Numbered from the stretch's first letter, positions 48,971 through 61,526 are shown. The stretch: 64,000 nucleotides of DNA from Collybiopsis luxurians FD-317 M1 (GCA_000827265.1 KN834797.1:124001-188000); one strand, 5' to 3'. Program-made: numbers and translations. The notes: a model not told the origin generated them from the letters alone.

Positions 48971-51900
48971 ATGTCTGAAAGACGCCGTATGCCCGAAAGC
49001 CATGCTCATTGTAAGTGGTTGAAATATTAGTTCCGTTCTTCTAACTCAGGATCGCAGGCCCAGGATCCACTCCAGTATCCATTCTATCTGGCGCATCCAA
49101 TGTTAGAATGCAAAGATCAAATTTCTACGCAGTAGGAAGGGACGTTCATAATGAGGTTCATCAATATTTTGGTATGACAAATATCCATCTCTATCGGTAA
49201 AACAGTCACAGTCTTATGGAAGCAGGAAAAGATAACATTGATCTCCTCAAGGAAAGGCTCAACCCGATAGTTAATCCTGTTAAAAAACAGATCGGGTGCA
49301 TGAAAGGAACTCGCGTGATAATTCTCAATGATCTCTGTCAGTGGGTTCTCAAGCCAGACAGTCGCATGGCTTGGATTCATGGTTTAGCTGGAAGTGGCAA
49401 AAGTGCAATAGCGGTGACGTTTGCTGAAAAGCTTAGGGACATCAAAGGCAAAGTTACATTGGCATTGACATTTCATTGTGTAAAAGGTCAAGAGACAAGT
49501 AGTACCTCTAATCTGGTGCCAACCATTGGCTACCATTTGGCAAAGATATATCCAGAATATGCCAAAGCAGTATTGGATATACTCGAGAACGATGTCTCTC
49601 TGCATGTGGACAGAGTCCCATTGGAGGAGCAGCTGTCTATCTTCTGCAAGCCAATGTACCAAATTGGCATGTTGAAGCCCACTGTTATTATTATCGATGG
49701 ACTAGATGAATGGGGGACACCTATGGAGCAGCACATCCTGCTTGATCAGCTGCAAGATCAATTAAGCAAAATCAAGTGGATTAGAGTAGTAGTGATGAGC
49801 CGTCCCAATAGGGAAATTCAAAAAGCCATACAAAAAATGAAAGGTCTTCAGTCATTTGACCTCAATGTTGATTATACAGCTCATCAGGATATTGAAATAT
49901 TTTTCAGACAGAGATTTAAATATTGGGATGACAATGAAATCTCAGAGATTGACATAAACAATCTCATATCTAAAGCAGATGGACTATTTATTTGGGCCAA
50001 TACTGCAATGGAATTCATAGCAGAATCAGGCTTGGACATGGCAGGAAACATCCAAGTTGTTTTACAGTCGAAGGGGCATGACAGCGAAAATGAGCACCCA
50101 CATGCCACATTATACAACTTGTATGCAGAGATCTTGAGGCAAAACTTTACCAGCAAACAAAGTCAGCAGCAATACCGATTAATTATAGGTACCATCATTT
50201 CATCTTATGAGCCTTTGACAATTGATGCTCTAAAGACAATGCTTCAGCTTGGGACAAATGTGACTCATCCCGTAGTGCAAAGAGTTATTGATATTTTGAA
50301 AGCAGTGCTATACTTCAGCAATGGGAAGGTTTGCTACCATCTGTCCTTAGCAGAATTTGTAGGCTCTGCACAATGTCCAACTGAGTTTAGAATTCAAAAA
50401 ACCTCGCAACATCAGAATTTGGCCAAGATCTGCATGAAAGTACTTATTGAAGAACTAAGATTCAACATTTGCAATTTGGAAACCTCCTCAATTCCAAATC
50501 GTAAGATAAGCGACTTGAAGAACAGGATTAATCACAAGATTTCATCTCAGCTGCAGTACAGTGCACGGTGGTGGGCACACCATGTAGGCAATGCTGAAGT
50601 AACTGACACCATTGTAAAGAGAGTAAGAGAGCTTACAAGCAATTTTCAATTAATATGGTGGTTAGAATGCATGAGTTTGATGGGAGAGATTTCTAGAGTA
50701 CTGGTAAGTACAAGCGAGATAATGAAATGGGCAGTGAATTTAAAGGTCAGCACTATTATTAAATGGATGAGCAGCCATTGACAAAAAAATAAGGACATAC
50801 ACCTGGTGAAGAGAATGCAGGAGCTACGGCAGTTTGTAAATGTATTCTCAGTCGCATTACATGAGAGTACACCACATCTGTATGTATCAGCATGTGCATT
50901 GCTCCCTTTAAAATCTACATTGAGGGAATACAATATAATTCCTTCTAGAAAAGTTGTAAAAGTGACAAGAGGTGGTCATGCTGGAAAGTGGGAAAAAATA
51001 TTGAATGTGATAGAAACTGAAAGTGTAGTAACATCAGTGGCATATTCACCTAATGGGCAGTATGTGGTATCTAGCTCTTGGGATAATACAGCAAGAATTT
51101 GGAATGCTCAAACAGGTCTGGAAATGAGGGAGCCACTCAAAGGCCACACTAATAGGGTTACTTCAGTGGCATATTCACCTAATGGTCAATATGTGGTGAC
51201 TGGCTCTTATGATAAGACAGTAAGAATTTGGAATGCTCAGACAGATCTGCCAGTTGGGAAGCCACTCAAAGGCCACACCAACAGCATTGCTTCAGTGGCA
51301 TACTCACCTGATGGTCAATATGTGGTATCTGGCTCTTTGGATGAGACAGTAAGGATTTGGAATGTACAAACAGGACTGCAAATTTTGGAGCCACTCAAAG
51401 GCCATACTAATTGGATTACCTCAGTGGTGTATTCACCTGATGGTCAATATGTGGTGTCTGGCTCATATGACAATACAGTAAGAATTTGGAACACTCAAAC
51501 AGGTGTGCAGGTTGGGGAGCCACTTAATGGCCACACTGATGGGGTTACTTCAGTGGCATATTCACCTGATGGTCATTATGTGGTGTCTGGCTCAAGGGAT
51601 AAGGCAGTAATAATTTGGAATGCTCAAACTGGTCAGCAGGTTGGAGAGCCAATTAAAATCCATACTGATTGCATAAGCTCAGTGGCATATTCACCTGATG
51701 GTCAATATGTAGTGTCTGGCTCTTGGGACAAGACCGCTAGAATTTGGAATGTTCAAACAGGTGTGCAAGTTGGAGAGCCACTCAAAGGTCACACTAATTA
51801 CATCACCTTAGTGGCGTATTCACCTGATGGTCAACATGTGGTGTCTGGCTCTTTTGATAATGCAATAAGAGTTTGGAGTGCTGAAACTCATCTACAGATT

Positions 51901-53274
51901 GGACACTCACTTAAAGGCAGCACTCTTTCAGTCACCTCAGCAGAATATTTATCTGATGGTCAGTATATGGTGCCTGGCTCTTCTGATGAGATAGTCAGGA
52001 ATTGGAATACCCAAACAAGTCTGCAAATTGGGAAGTTACAGAAAAATTCCACTGATTCCATTACCTCAGTGGCATATTCACCTGATGGTCAACATGTGAT
52101 TTCCGGGTCTGTTAATAAAATGTTAAGAGCTTGGAGTGTTGAAACAGGTTTGCAGGTTCAGAAGCTATTAAAAGGGCATACTGATTCTGTTACTTCTGTT
52201 GCATATTCACCTGATGGTCAATATTTGGTCTCTGGCTCTAATGATGAGACAATCAGAATCTGGAATGCTAAAGCTGGTCTGCAGGTTCAAGAGCCATTCA
52301 AAGGCCATACTGATAAGGTTACCTCAGTGGCATATTCACCTAATGGTCAATATGTGTTGTCTGGCTCATGTGATAAGACAGTAAGGATCTGGAATGTTCA
52401 AACTGGTTTACAAGTTGGGGAGTCCCTCAAAGGCCACACTAGTTCTGTTACCTCAGTGGCATATTCACCTGATGGTCAATATGTGATTTCCGGCTCTTAT
52501 GATAAGACAGTAAGAATTTGGACTGTTGACTCTGGTCTGCAGGTTGGAGAGCCACTTAAAGGCCACACTCATCTGGTTACCTCAGTGGAATATTCACCTG
52601 ATGGTCAGTATGTAGTGTCTGGTTCTGCAGATGAGACAATACGAATTTGGAATGCTCAGACTGGTCTACAGGTCCGGAAGACACTCAAAGGTCACACTAG
52701 CTATGTTAGTTCAGTGGCATACTCACCTGATGGTCAATGTGTAGTGTCTGGCTCTTATGATGAGACAGTGAGAATTTGGAATACTCAAACAGGCCTGCAG
52801 ATTGGGCAGCCACTCAAAGGTCATACTGATTGGGTTACCACAGTGGCATATTCACCTAATGGTCTTTATGTGGTCTCTGGCTCCAACGACAACACAGTAA
52901 GAATTTGGAATGCTCAGACACATATATATGTGGGGGAACCAACCCAAAATTACATGCCTTCCATTACCTCCATGGCTAATTCACCTGAGGGTCAATGTAT
53001 GCTCTCCCACTTAAGTAATAATACAGTAAGGTTTTCCCAAGAGCACACCTTTCAACTACCTCCCAATGTTCAATCAGGTCATATCAATAAGCATGGTTGG
53101 CTTTGCTCTGAACAACAACTCATTCTTTGGCTTCCTCCCTGGATGAGGTCTGGTTTTCAAGATAAACGTCAAATTCTCACCATTCCTGCTGATGCTGAAA
53201 ATTGTAGTCTTTCTGTGGACTGGTTAAATTTTGTTTATGGAACTCAATGGACTGAATGTTGGGTTACTGCTTGA
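48971..53274 (+). CDS. NLR-type receptor: short N-terminal motif, NACHT, WD40 array (copy 1)
   Basis: Four exons: 48971-49010, 49058-49171, 49226-50745 and 50794-53274. They give 4155 nt and 1384 residues with all phases matching. The N-terminus (1-52) has no large effector domain but contains SGASNVRMQRSNFYAVGRDV, a motif shared with copy 2. The NACHT NTPase has Walker A GLAGSGKS (104-111) and Walker B TVIIIDGLDEWG (about 204-215), then a helical region. Exon 4 encodes a short linker, 15 clear WD40 repeats of 43 residues and one decayed repeat. It ends in the cap seen in basidiomycete WD40-NLRs (GWLCSEQQLILWLPPW, FVYGTQWTECW). Such proteins act as cytosolic sensors of non-self or pathogens, oligomerising on ligand binding. 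Repeats are nearly identical except at a few positions. Introns match copy 2 in place and phase. The WD40 exon is very poor in CpG. Ligand and output are unknown. Confidence 0.92.
51026..53012 (+). repeat. WD40 coding tandem repeat, 129-bp unit, copy 1
   Basis: About 15.5 units of 129 bp, each encoding a frame like VTSVAYSPDGQYVVSGSxDx followed by TVRIWNAQTGLQVGEPLKGH. Unit length is constant, so the array stays in frame and can expand or shrink by unequal exchange. Units 7-9 and 16 are the most diverged. Confidence 0.95.
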
Positions 53275-56200
53275 ATTAATGTACCCATGAAACAATGTTT
53301 GTCAGGATAACTGTTTGAAGCATTGTTAAGGATATCAGTGTAATTTGTTAACCCTTTCATTGTCTTCTCACTGTTTATACCATTGTAATATAAATATCTG
53401 TGTATAATGCAATCTAACCGTTGATTTATGGAATTCACTGTCCATTCCTGAACTGGTACAACATGATAGTTCAATGGATTGCAGTTTCTGAAGCCCTGCC
53501 GCTAGTAATGGGCCAACGCTGCCGCATGGCGGCTACTCGCGCCCTGCGCGGTGGCGCTTTGCCTGTACCTGGTGACTCAAATGCCTTGCAAATGCCGCCG
53601 GCTTCTAGCTTAGTCTACACTCTCAACAAGTGGTGATTCCATTGTGATGTAATTATGATGAAAACTGTAATATATTGCCTCATTCTATTTGTGTCATCAG
53701 AATTATGCCATTAAGATAAAATTGCCTGTTAAAAACCAGGGACAGATTTCGCCACCACAAAAACTCAGCATTCCATTACATGCCATGCACTTGTGATTTG
53801 AAATGCAAAATTGAAAGGCAGAATTTTGAATGTGACCCAGATGGTAAAAAATTCATTGAGATGAACCACAAATTTCCAGAGGGCAATTCAGACTTTTATT
53901 CATTCTTCCTCTTTCGTATTAGCACTTAGATTCGGCGTCCATATTCAAACGTCTTGTGCGACTTATCTTCGTTTGAAAATCTCCTTCCTTATACGTCCAG
54001 AGCACTCGCCTCCAGGACTTGATAATTGTGAGTAGGTGTGTATAAGCATATGATATCATGATGTTTTCGCTAATATTTGATGAGCTAGGAAAATCGTTGA
54101 CGTGCTGAGAATCTTGACTGGGATCGCACTCGGGTATCTCGTTCTTTTTTTTTTTCCCTCCACCACCATCCCCTTGCATCTTACCTCGAAGGCTAACGAT
54201 GACAGAGTACATACTTCCAAGCCTCTCTTTCTCCGTCCAACTTCCCTCGTTCTCCTCCAATGTTTACACGGGAGCATGTTCGCACAAAAGCAGGGATTGA
54301 TGCTGTACCTGAACTGTTATACGCGAGACTCTCGGTCCTGTATGATGCAGGATTCCGGTAGAGTATTGCTAGCCATTCGGAGAGTGAGTCTATGTTGCTT
54401 ATTTATGCCTTTACTGTTACCCATTCTGTCGAGATCGCATAGGAAAACGGTGTCAACGACTGACCAATGTTACAACTTACAATAATGACAAGTCGACCTG
54501 TCGGTGATGACCACCTCCAATAGCCTTCACAAACTCTGCGCACAACCTTTTGTCTCTCTCTTACCTATCCACGTAGCAATCACTCGCGTCCATCTCCCTC
54601 CTCGGATGTGTCGAGCTCGCAGCTAATGTGCAGACCCATTTTCTTGCGCTCTGCTACTTGGGGACTCCGTCGAAAAAATTGCATTCTACTATCGTCAAGT
54701 TTCTGCGTCCATCTGTCCTATCATCATCACAGTACCTCGGCCCGCATCGAAATACGATTACCTGTCGATATCGATCTGTAGCTTTTGTCATTTCAACGAA
54801 TGAACCAACGAAGATATGGAAGGTCAGAAGCGAGACCGGCGACAGAGAACAGGATAGAGAAGCGCGCAAGTCTTGTTTAGAGGAGCCGTATAAACGAGGT
54901 ACATGTGCGGTGCCTTCCTTTGCATCACATTGTTTCCGCATTTTTTATGTTCGAGATCACGGTTGCAATACATCTCACCGTTTCACGGACCCGTAGTCCG
55001 CTTCAGAATGATCTGGCCCCGTTACTATTTCTCATTCTACATGAATGACCTCTACCAACAAATCGACCTTGAGCTGGGCGTCTTCGGCCTATAGTCGCCC
55101 ATAGTCGCCTTTATCTCACCCAGCAGACCCGCCGCCAACGTAGGAAAGACAAGCAGGCTGCGGGCCAATTACACTTGACCGATATCCATCGATAATCATC
55201 AGACAAAGAGCATAAATACCAAATCTTAACTCGGCGAGGCCAAGCGGTTCTAGTACGAGTTTGCGATGCGTCTGGCAGTTAAGTACTGAGCAGGCTTGAA
55301 CAGAAGCGGGCGGGCATGACCTTTCCGACTCTCACTGGCTGGGTTTGGGCGAATGCGAAGCAGGACGCGGCGAGGTGCTACGGATTCTTTTAGGCTGTAT
55401 CTTTATTGCTATCATCCCAATGAATCAATTGAAGCCTACTCTTAGCGTCGAGCGTATCAACTGTACCCTGAATCTCGCATTTTGTGTCTCGCGTTTGAAT
55501 TGAGAGTGTGCTTCGCCAAATTAGGGTAGTTTAACTTCTCCAATATTTTTGTCCCGCTTTGATCCACACGCCAAAGTGCGACTGCATCACGCTAGATGCC
55601 CTAGTTTGGCGTCGTGCAGGCTCCCTGTACTTCATGCTAAGAACACATCTTGAGCTATATGGACTATGCCTGGAACTTCAAGTAACAAAATAAGAAGGAA
55701 TATTGTGCGCTGGTGAGTAGTATTACAATGCCGACTCGGAGCTTGCCGGTTACTCTACTTACAATGGCCAGGCGGTGATGGTTCCTTCGTGCAAGCTTTG
55801 CATACTTAACGTACATCTGACAATGAAGTTCTGGCCCCATACAGCTGAAACGCAGGTCAATAGCATTTCTTGGGCTCACAATTGATAAAAGATTTTCAGT
55901 TCTAGTACGAGTTCCTACTGCGTGCAGCGCGATTCTAGTCACACTTTATGTATATGCTCGGCAGAAACTTTTGGCGCATCATTCCGAAGTATTTTGCAAC
56001 ACCCTGTAATTGGATGAGTACGATAGGCGCTGAGGAACGTCTTAACTCCTGTCATTGCCCATTTTCCACCACCTCCCTCTTTCAGCACCATGCACCTTTT
56101 TCACTCTTACAACGTCCGTCAAGTGAGTGCACACCAATAATACGGTAGCGGATGGCTAAAGCTCTTCATCCTATAATGCTCACTTCTCGAGGCATGTTAA

Positions 56201-57005
56201 TCAGGTGTAACCTGCGAGGTTCCAATCCCAGCCCCAGCGAGTGTTTTTGGTGGTTGACATGGGGTATCATTAATTATGAGGGCCGGGTAACTAAGAGGGG
56301 GGTCCGGATATGCGACATTATGGATTTAGGAAGGGAATTTTGATTTGAGACCAGACTTGCGAGTGCTGGGTGAACGGGGGCCAATGACTATGAGGAAGCA
56401 GATGACTAGGAGCACGCCACAGACGAAAAATAAGATTCCCCAAGAGAGGATCGAGGAGTAGACCAGGCCTTCCAGCTGTTCCTTTCTCGGCTTGGATTCC
56501 GCTCCGCGCCTTCTGTCTCCATCGTTTTGTCCCCCACCATCGCTCGCATCCACATACAGGAATACAACAGATGCTTATGTTATGGGGTTTCGTTCCCACA
56601 TCTCACTCATCTCTCCCGCTCTGATGTCCGTCCAAAGGCGGACGGTCAAAGTCCATCGAATCTTCGGGCCATTGTGAATGATGTGAAGGGAACGATGGTT
56701 AAAAATGTATTGATCACTCCTGCGGTATCCCAGGCCGGAACATTATTCTCGTTTCGCAAATTTCGACTGCGTATGTGGTCACAGGTTAGTGGCGATGCGC
56801 TCGATCCAGTTACATAAAATGTGTCGCGATGACATTTGGAGTCAGTGGCAACGATATCACGTTCATCATGATGGAGTAGATCCGCGAAGTGCAGCACTTA
56901 GCTAGAATCTCGGCCGAGCTGGGAATTCACCCGGCTAAGCTTATTGTACTGCTTCGAACGTGCCGTCATATTTTTGGAAGATTTGTTAAAAATCTCACGT
57001 TATCA
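53275..57005. other. Between the NLR genes: decayed sequence, no supported gene
   Basis: 53275-53480 is 3' flank of copy 1. A short GC- and CpG-rich patch follows at 53495-53615. From 54.1 to 55.55 kb the DNA resembles parts of 45.35-47.9 kb; one frame near 54260-54360 contains FTREHVRTKAGIDAVPELLY, not assigned to a family. On the minus strand at about 56553-56326 a frame ends with one strong hydrophobic span (SILSWGILFFVCGVLLVICF) and a basic tail, possibly the last exon of a decayed membrane protein. CpG is common here, unlike in the flanking NLR genes. Confidence 0.4.
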
Positions 57006-57015
57006 GTATAAAAGC
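57006..57015 (+). promoter_or_regulatory. TATA box of NLR copy 2
   Basis: GTATAAAAGC about 55 bp before the ATG at 57064. Its position argues against using the ATG at 57022, which would lie upstream of the expected transcription start. Confidence 0.5.
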
Positions 57016-57063
57016 AATTAGATGCCCATCGACGCTACAAACGTTGTCCATTATCTGCTACCC

Positions 57064-60000
57064 ATGAAGCACATCAAAAACACCATAAACTTTCTTTCAC
57101 CGCGCTCTGAATCTAACATCAAAGAAGATCATGAACAAGCAATTGCTGGTCAATGTAGGATAGCCGTGCACATTTATTGCGGATATCCAAATTAACAATT
57201 TATAGCGCTGGGGTCTTCCCAAGTAAACACGTTCTCGGGAGCATCCAATATTAAAATACAAGGATCATCAACCTTCAATACTGCAGGGAGAGATGTTCAT
57301 CACCAAGTGATCAACCAATACAATGGTAAAACTTTAAAATAGCGGCACACTAAAGCATTGACAATCTTTTTCAAACAGATAAGAATGATATTGACACTCT
57401 TAAAGAATTGAAGGAAAAGCTGAAGCCAATTGCCAATCCCGTAAATAAGCATATGAGCTGCATGGAAGGGACCCGCGTCGGTCTACTCAGTGACCTGTGT
57501 AATTGGACACTCACACTAGTCACCCACATGGCGTGGATCCATGGTGTGGCTGGAAGTGGCAAAAGTGCAATAGCAGTTGCTCTTGCTGCAAAACTCCGCG
57601 AAATGAATGACCAAGTTATCTTGGCCCTAACTTTCCATTGTGTCAAGGGTCAGGAAACAGATAATATTTTCTCACTTGTGCCAACTATGTGCTATCATTT
57701 GGCAAAGGTGCACCCAGAATATGCACTGCATTTACTGGATATATTGCAGAAGGATGCCTCCTTGCAGGCACAACACATACCAGTGCAGGAACAGTTTTCA
57801 GTCTTTTGGAAACCATTGCATCAACTGACTCCATCAAAGCCCACTGTGATTATCATTGACGGACTAGATGAATGGGGAAAGCCAATGGAACAGTACAGGC
57901 TTCTCAAATGTCTGCAAGAACATTTGAACAAGATCAAGTGGATTCGAATAATAGTGACAAGCCGGCCTTACAGTGAAATTGAAAGAGCCATGATAAACCA
58001 CAATCAGGTTCAGTCATTTGACTTGACTACTACATACACTGCACAAGATGATATTGGAATATTCCTGGAAGAAAGATTTACCCAGTTAGGGAATGACAGA
58101 GTTTCAAAAAATCATATAGCTGGTCTTGTATCCAAAGCAGATGGTCTCTTCATTTGGGCTACTACTGCAATGGAGTTTATAGAATCAGGATTTGACATAG
58201 TGGCAAATATCCAAGACATCTTGGATTTGGGGAATAACAGTAGTATTGAGCAACCCCATATGGAATTGTATGTCTTGTACAGAGAGGTGTTGATACAGTA
58301 CTTTGAAAATACACAGAAGCAGAAATACTTTCAATTGATTACAGGCACAATAATTTCAGCATTTGAGCCATTAACAATTGACGCTCTGGTTAACATGCTG
58401 AACTTGCCTCATGATGTGGTTGAGAATGTACTAAAAGCATTGAAGGCATTGCTCTATGTGTGCAGTGGAAAAGTGTATTATCATTTGTCACTGGCGGAAT
58501 TCTTACATTCTGAGGAATGTCCTCAAGAGTTTCAAATCCAAAGAAACTTCCATCACCAGAGATTAGCAAATGTTTGCATACAAGTATTGTCCAGGGAGCT
58601 TAAATTCAACATTTGTCAACTTGAGACATCCTCAATTCAGAATCACAAAATACAAGATCTACCAATTAGGATTGAAAAAAGAATCTCAGGCCAACTTCAA
58701 TACAGTGCACAATGGTGGGCACACCATGTAAGCAATGCTGAACCAATAGGTTATGTGATGAATGGGGTAAGAGACATTACATGCAGTTGTAAAATAATAT
58801 TTTGGTTGGAGTGTTTAAGTTTGATGGGGAACATCAATAGGATAAGGGTTAGCACAAGGATAATCAGAAAATGGGCTCAGAAGATAAAGGTAAGAATAGC
58901 TTCTCAGAGGAAAGTGAGTGGTGATTTATACTGGCAATAACAAACAGGACCTTGAAACTATGGAGGTAATGCAGGAGTTGGAGCAGTTTGTTGGGGTATT
59001 CTCTGGTCCATTGGAAGCAAGTACACCACACATTTATGTATCAGGATGTGCACTTGTACCTTCAGAATCTGCACTGCGAGAACACAAAATCATACATCCT
59101 AAGCAGATTATAAAGGTAACAAGAAGTGGTCATGGTCTGAAATGGGAGAGAATGTTGCATATAATGAATAATAAACAGAAAGTGACATCTACAGCATATT
59201 CACCTGATGGGCAATATGTGGTGTCTGGCTCTCATGATGAGACAGTAAGAATTTGGAATGCTCAAACAGGTCTGCAAGTTGGGGAACCACTCAATGGCCA
59301 CACTAGCAGCATTACCTCAGTGGCATATTCACCTGATGGTCAATATGTGGTGTCTGGCTCTTGGGATAAGACAGTAAGAATTTGGAATGCTCAAACAGGT
59401 CTGCAGGTTGGGGAGCCACTCAAAGGCCACACTTGGTGGGTTAACTCAGTGGCATATTCACCTGATGGTCAATATGTGGTGTCTGGCTCTCAGGATGAGA
59501 CAGNNNNNNNNNNNNNNNNNNNNNNNNNNNNNNNNNNNNNNNNNNNNNNNNNNNNNNNNNNNNNNNNNNNNNNNNNNNNNNNNNNNNNNNNNNNNNNNNN
59601 NNNNNNNNNNNNNNNNNNNNNNNNNNNNNNNNNNNNNNNNNNNNNNNNNNNNNNNNNNNNNNNNNNNNNNNNNNNNNNNNNNNNNNNNNNNNNNNNNNNN
59701 NNNNNNNNNNNNNNNNNNNNNNNNNNNNNNNNNNNNNNNNNNNNNNNNNNNNNNNNNNNNNNNNNNNNNNNNNNNNNNNNNNNNNNNNNNNNNNNNNNNN
59801 NNNNNNNNNNNNNNNNNNNNNNNNNNNNNNNNNNNNNNNNNNNNNNNNNNNNNNNNNNNNNNNNNNNNNNNNNNNNNNNNNNNNNNNNNNNNNNNNNNNN
59901 NNNNNNNNNNNNNNNNNNNNNNNNNNNNNNNNNNNNNNNNNNNNNNNNNNNNNNNNNNNNNNNNNNNNNNNNNNNNNNNNNNNNNNNNNNNNNNNNNNTG

Positions 60001-61526
60001 TGGTGTCTGGCTCTCATGATAAGACAGTAAGAATTTGGAATGCTCAAACAGGTCTGCAGGCTGGGGAGCCACTCAGAGGCCACACTGACAAGGTTACATC
60101 GGTAGCATATTCATCTGATGGTCAATATGTGGTATCAAGCTCTTGGGATCATACAGTAAGGATTTGGAATGCTCAAACAGGCCTGCAAGGCAGGGGGCCA
60201 CTCAAAGGCCACACTCATTATGTTTTCTCAGTGGCATATTCACCTAGTGGTCAACATGTGGTGTCTAGCTCTGGGGATCATACAATAAGAATTTGGAATG
60301 CTCAAACAGGTCTTCAAGTTGGGGAGCCACTCAAAGGTCACACTAAAGGGGTTACCTCAGTGGCATATTCACCTAATGGTCAATATGTGGTGTCTGGTTC
60401 TTCTGATGAGACAGTAAGAATTTGGAATGCTCAAACAGGTCTGCAGGTTCAGGAGCCACTCAAAGGCCACACTCAATGGGTTAACTCAGTGGCATATTCA
60501 CCTAATGGTCAATATGTGGTGTCTGGCTCTCATGATAAGACAGTAAGAATTTGGAATGCTCAAACAGGTCTGCAGGTTGGGGACCCACTCAAAGGCCACA
60601 CTAGTGGGGTTACCTCAGTGGCATATTCACCTGATAGTCAATATGTAGTGTCTGGCTCTTGGGATGATACAGTAAGAATCTGGAATGCTCAAACAGGTCT
60701 CCAGGTTGGGAAGCCACTCAAAGCCCACATTCAAATGGTTACTTCAGTGGCATATTCACCTGATAGTCAATATGTGGTGTCTGGCTCTTATGATAAGACA
60801 GTAAGAATTTGGAATACTCAAACAGGTCTGCAGGTTGGGGAGCCACTCAAAGGCCACACTCATTGGGTTACCTCAGTGGCATATTCACCTGATGGTCAAT
60901 ATGTGGTGTCTGGCTCATATGATGATACAGTAAGAATTTGGAATGCTCAAACAGGTCTGCAGGTTGGAAGGCCACTCAAAGGACACACTGATTGGGTAAC
61001 CTCAGTGGCATATTCACCTGGTGCTCAAAATGTGGTGTCTGGCTCTCATGATAAGACAGTAAGAATTTGGAATGCTCAAACAGGTCTGTGGGCTGGGTTT
61101 ACCTCAGTGGTGTATTCACCTAGTGGTCAATATGTAGTACCTGATGTTGGGAATAACATCACAAATCAAGTCCTGCAACCAAATCTTCATTTACATGCTG
61201 CTTCACCATCAATGCATGGCCACCAACCTTCCTTCACATCAATGTATACTCCCCCCTCTCAAAAATTTCATCACCCAAATGATCTCTTGCAACTTCCTTC
61301 TAGTATCCCTTCAGGCTACATTGATGACCAAGGCTGGCTTTGTTCTAATAATGGAGAGCTCATTATTTGGCTTCTTCCTTGGATGAGACATGGGTTTACA
61401 GATAAATGTCAAATCCTTACTATTCCTCCTGATGTCATTAATTGTGCTGTTTCTGTAGACTGGTCAAATTTTGTTCATGGAACCCAATGGACTGAATGTT
61501 GGAATTCAGCTTCGGCTGCTGTATAA
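57064..61526 (+). CDS. NLR-type receptor: short N-terminal motif, NACHT, WD40 array (copy 2, with assembly gap)
   Basis: Exons 57064-57148, 57206-57325, 57379-58889 and 58948-61526; the last contains 495 N. The first three exons give 572 codons in frame. The N-terminus holds SGASNIKIQGSSTFNTAGRD, matching copy 1. The NACHT domain has Walker A GVAGSGKS (124-131) and Walker B TVIIIDGLDEWG about 100 residues later. The WD40 array shows two full repeats and part of a third before the gap, then a partial repeat, eight full repeats and two decayed ones after it. The protein ends with GWLCSNNGELIIWLLPW and FVHGTQWTECW, the same cap as copy 1, preceded by an extra linker rich in His, Pro and Ser. Intron positions and phases match copy 1, so the two arose by tandem duplication. 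An earlier in-frame ATG exists at 57022. Exact length is unknown because of the gap. A role in non-self recognition is inferred from the family. Confidence 0.88.
59177..61140 (+). repeat. WD40 coding tandem repeat, 129-bp unit, copy 2
   Basis: Same 129-bp unit as in copy 1, interrupted by the gap at 59504-59998. Units after the gap are even more alike than in copy 1, for example repeated TVRIWNAQTGLQVGEPLKGH, which points to recent homogenisation. Confidence 0.93.
59504..59998. other. Assembly gap (495 N)
   Basis: Run of N inside the WD40 array of NLR copy 2, most likely caused by near-identical repeats. Equivalent positions of the repeat on either side are 524 bases apart, whereas four units would be 516, so the gap size is an estimate. 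Confidence 0.99.

Noticed and set aside
50746..50805. NACHT and WD40 parts of NLR copy 1 as two separate genes
   Set aside because: A GT-AG intron in the same place and phase as in copy 2 joins them, and copy 2's parts are joined the same way.
56205..56240. T-arm-like GGTTCCAATCCC
   Set aside because: The flanking bases do not pair into a T-stem and no cloverleaf can be drawn.
57022..57063. Upstream ATG for NLR copy 2
   Set aside because: In frame, but it lies immediately after the TATA box and so probably upstream of the transcript start.
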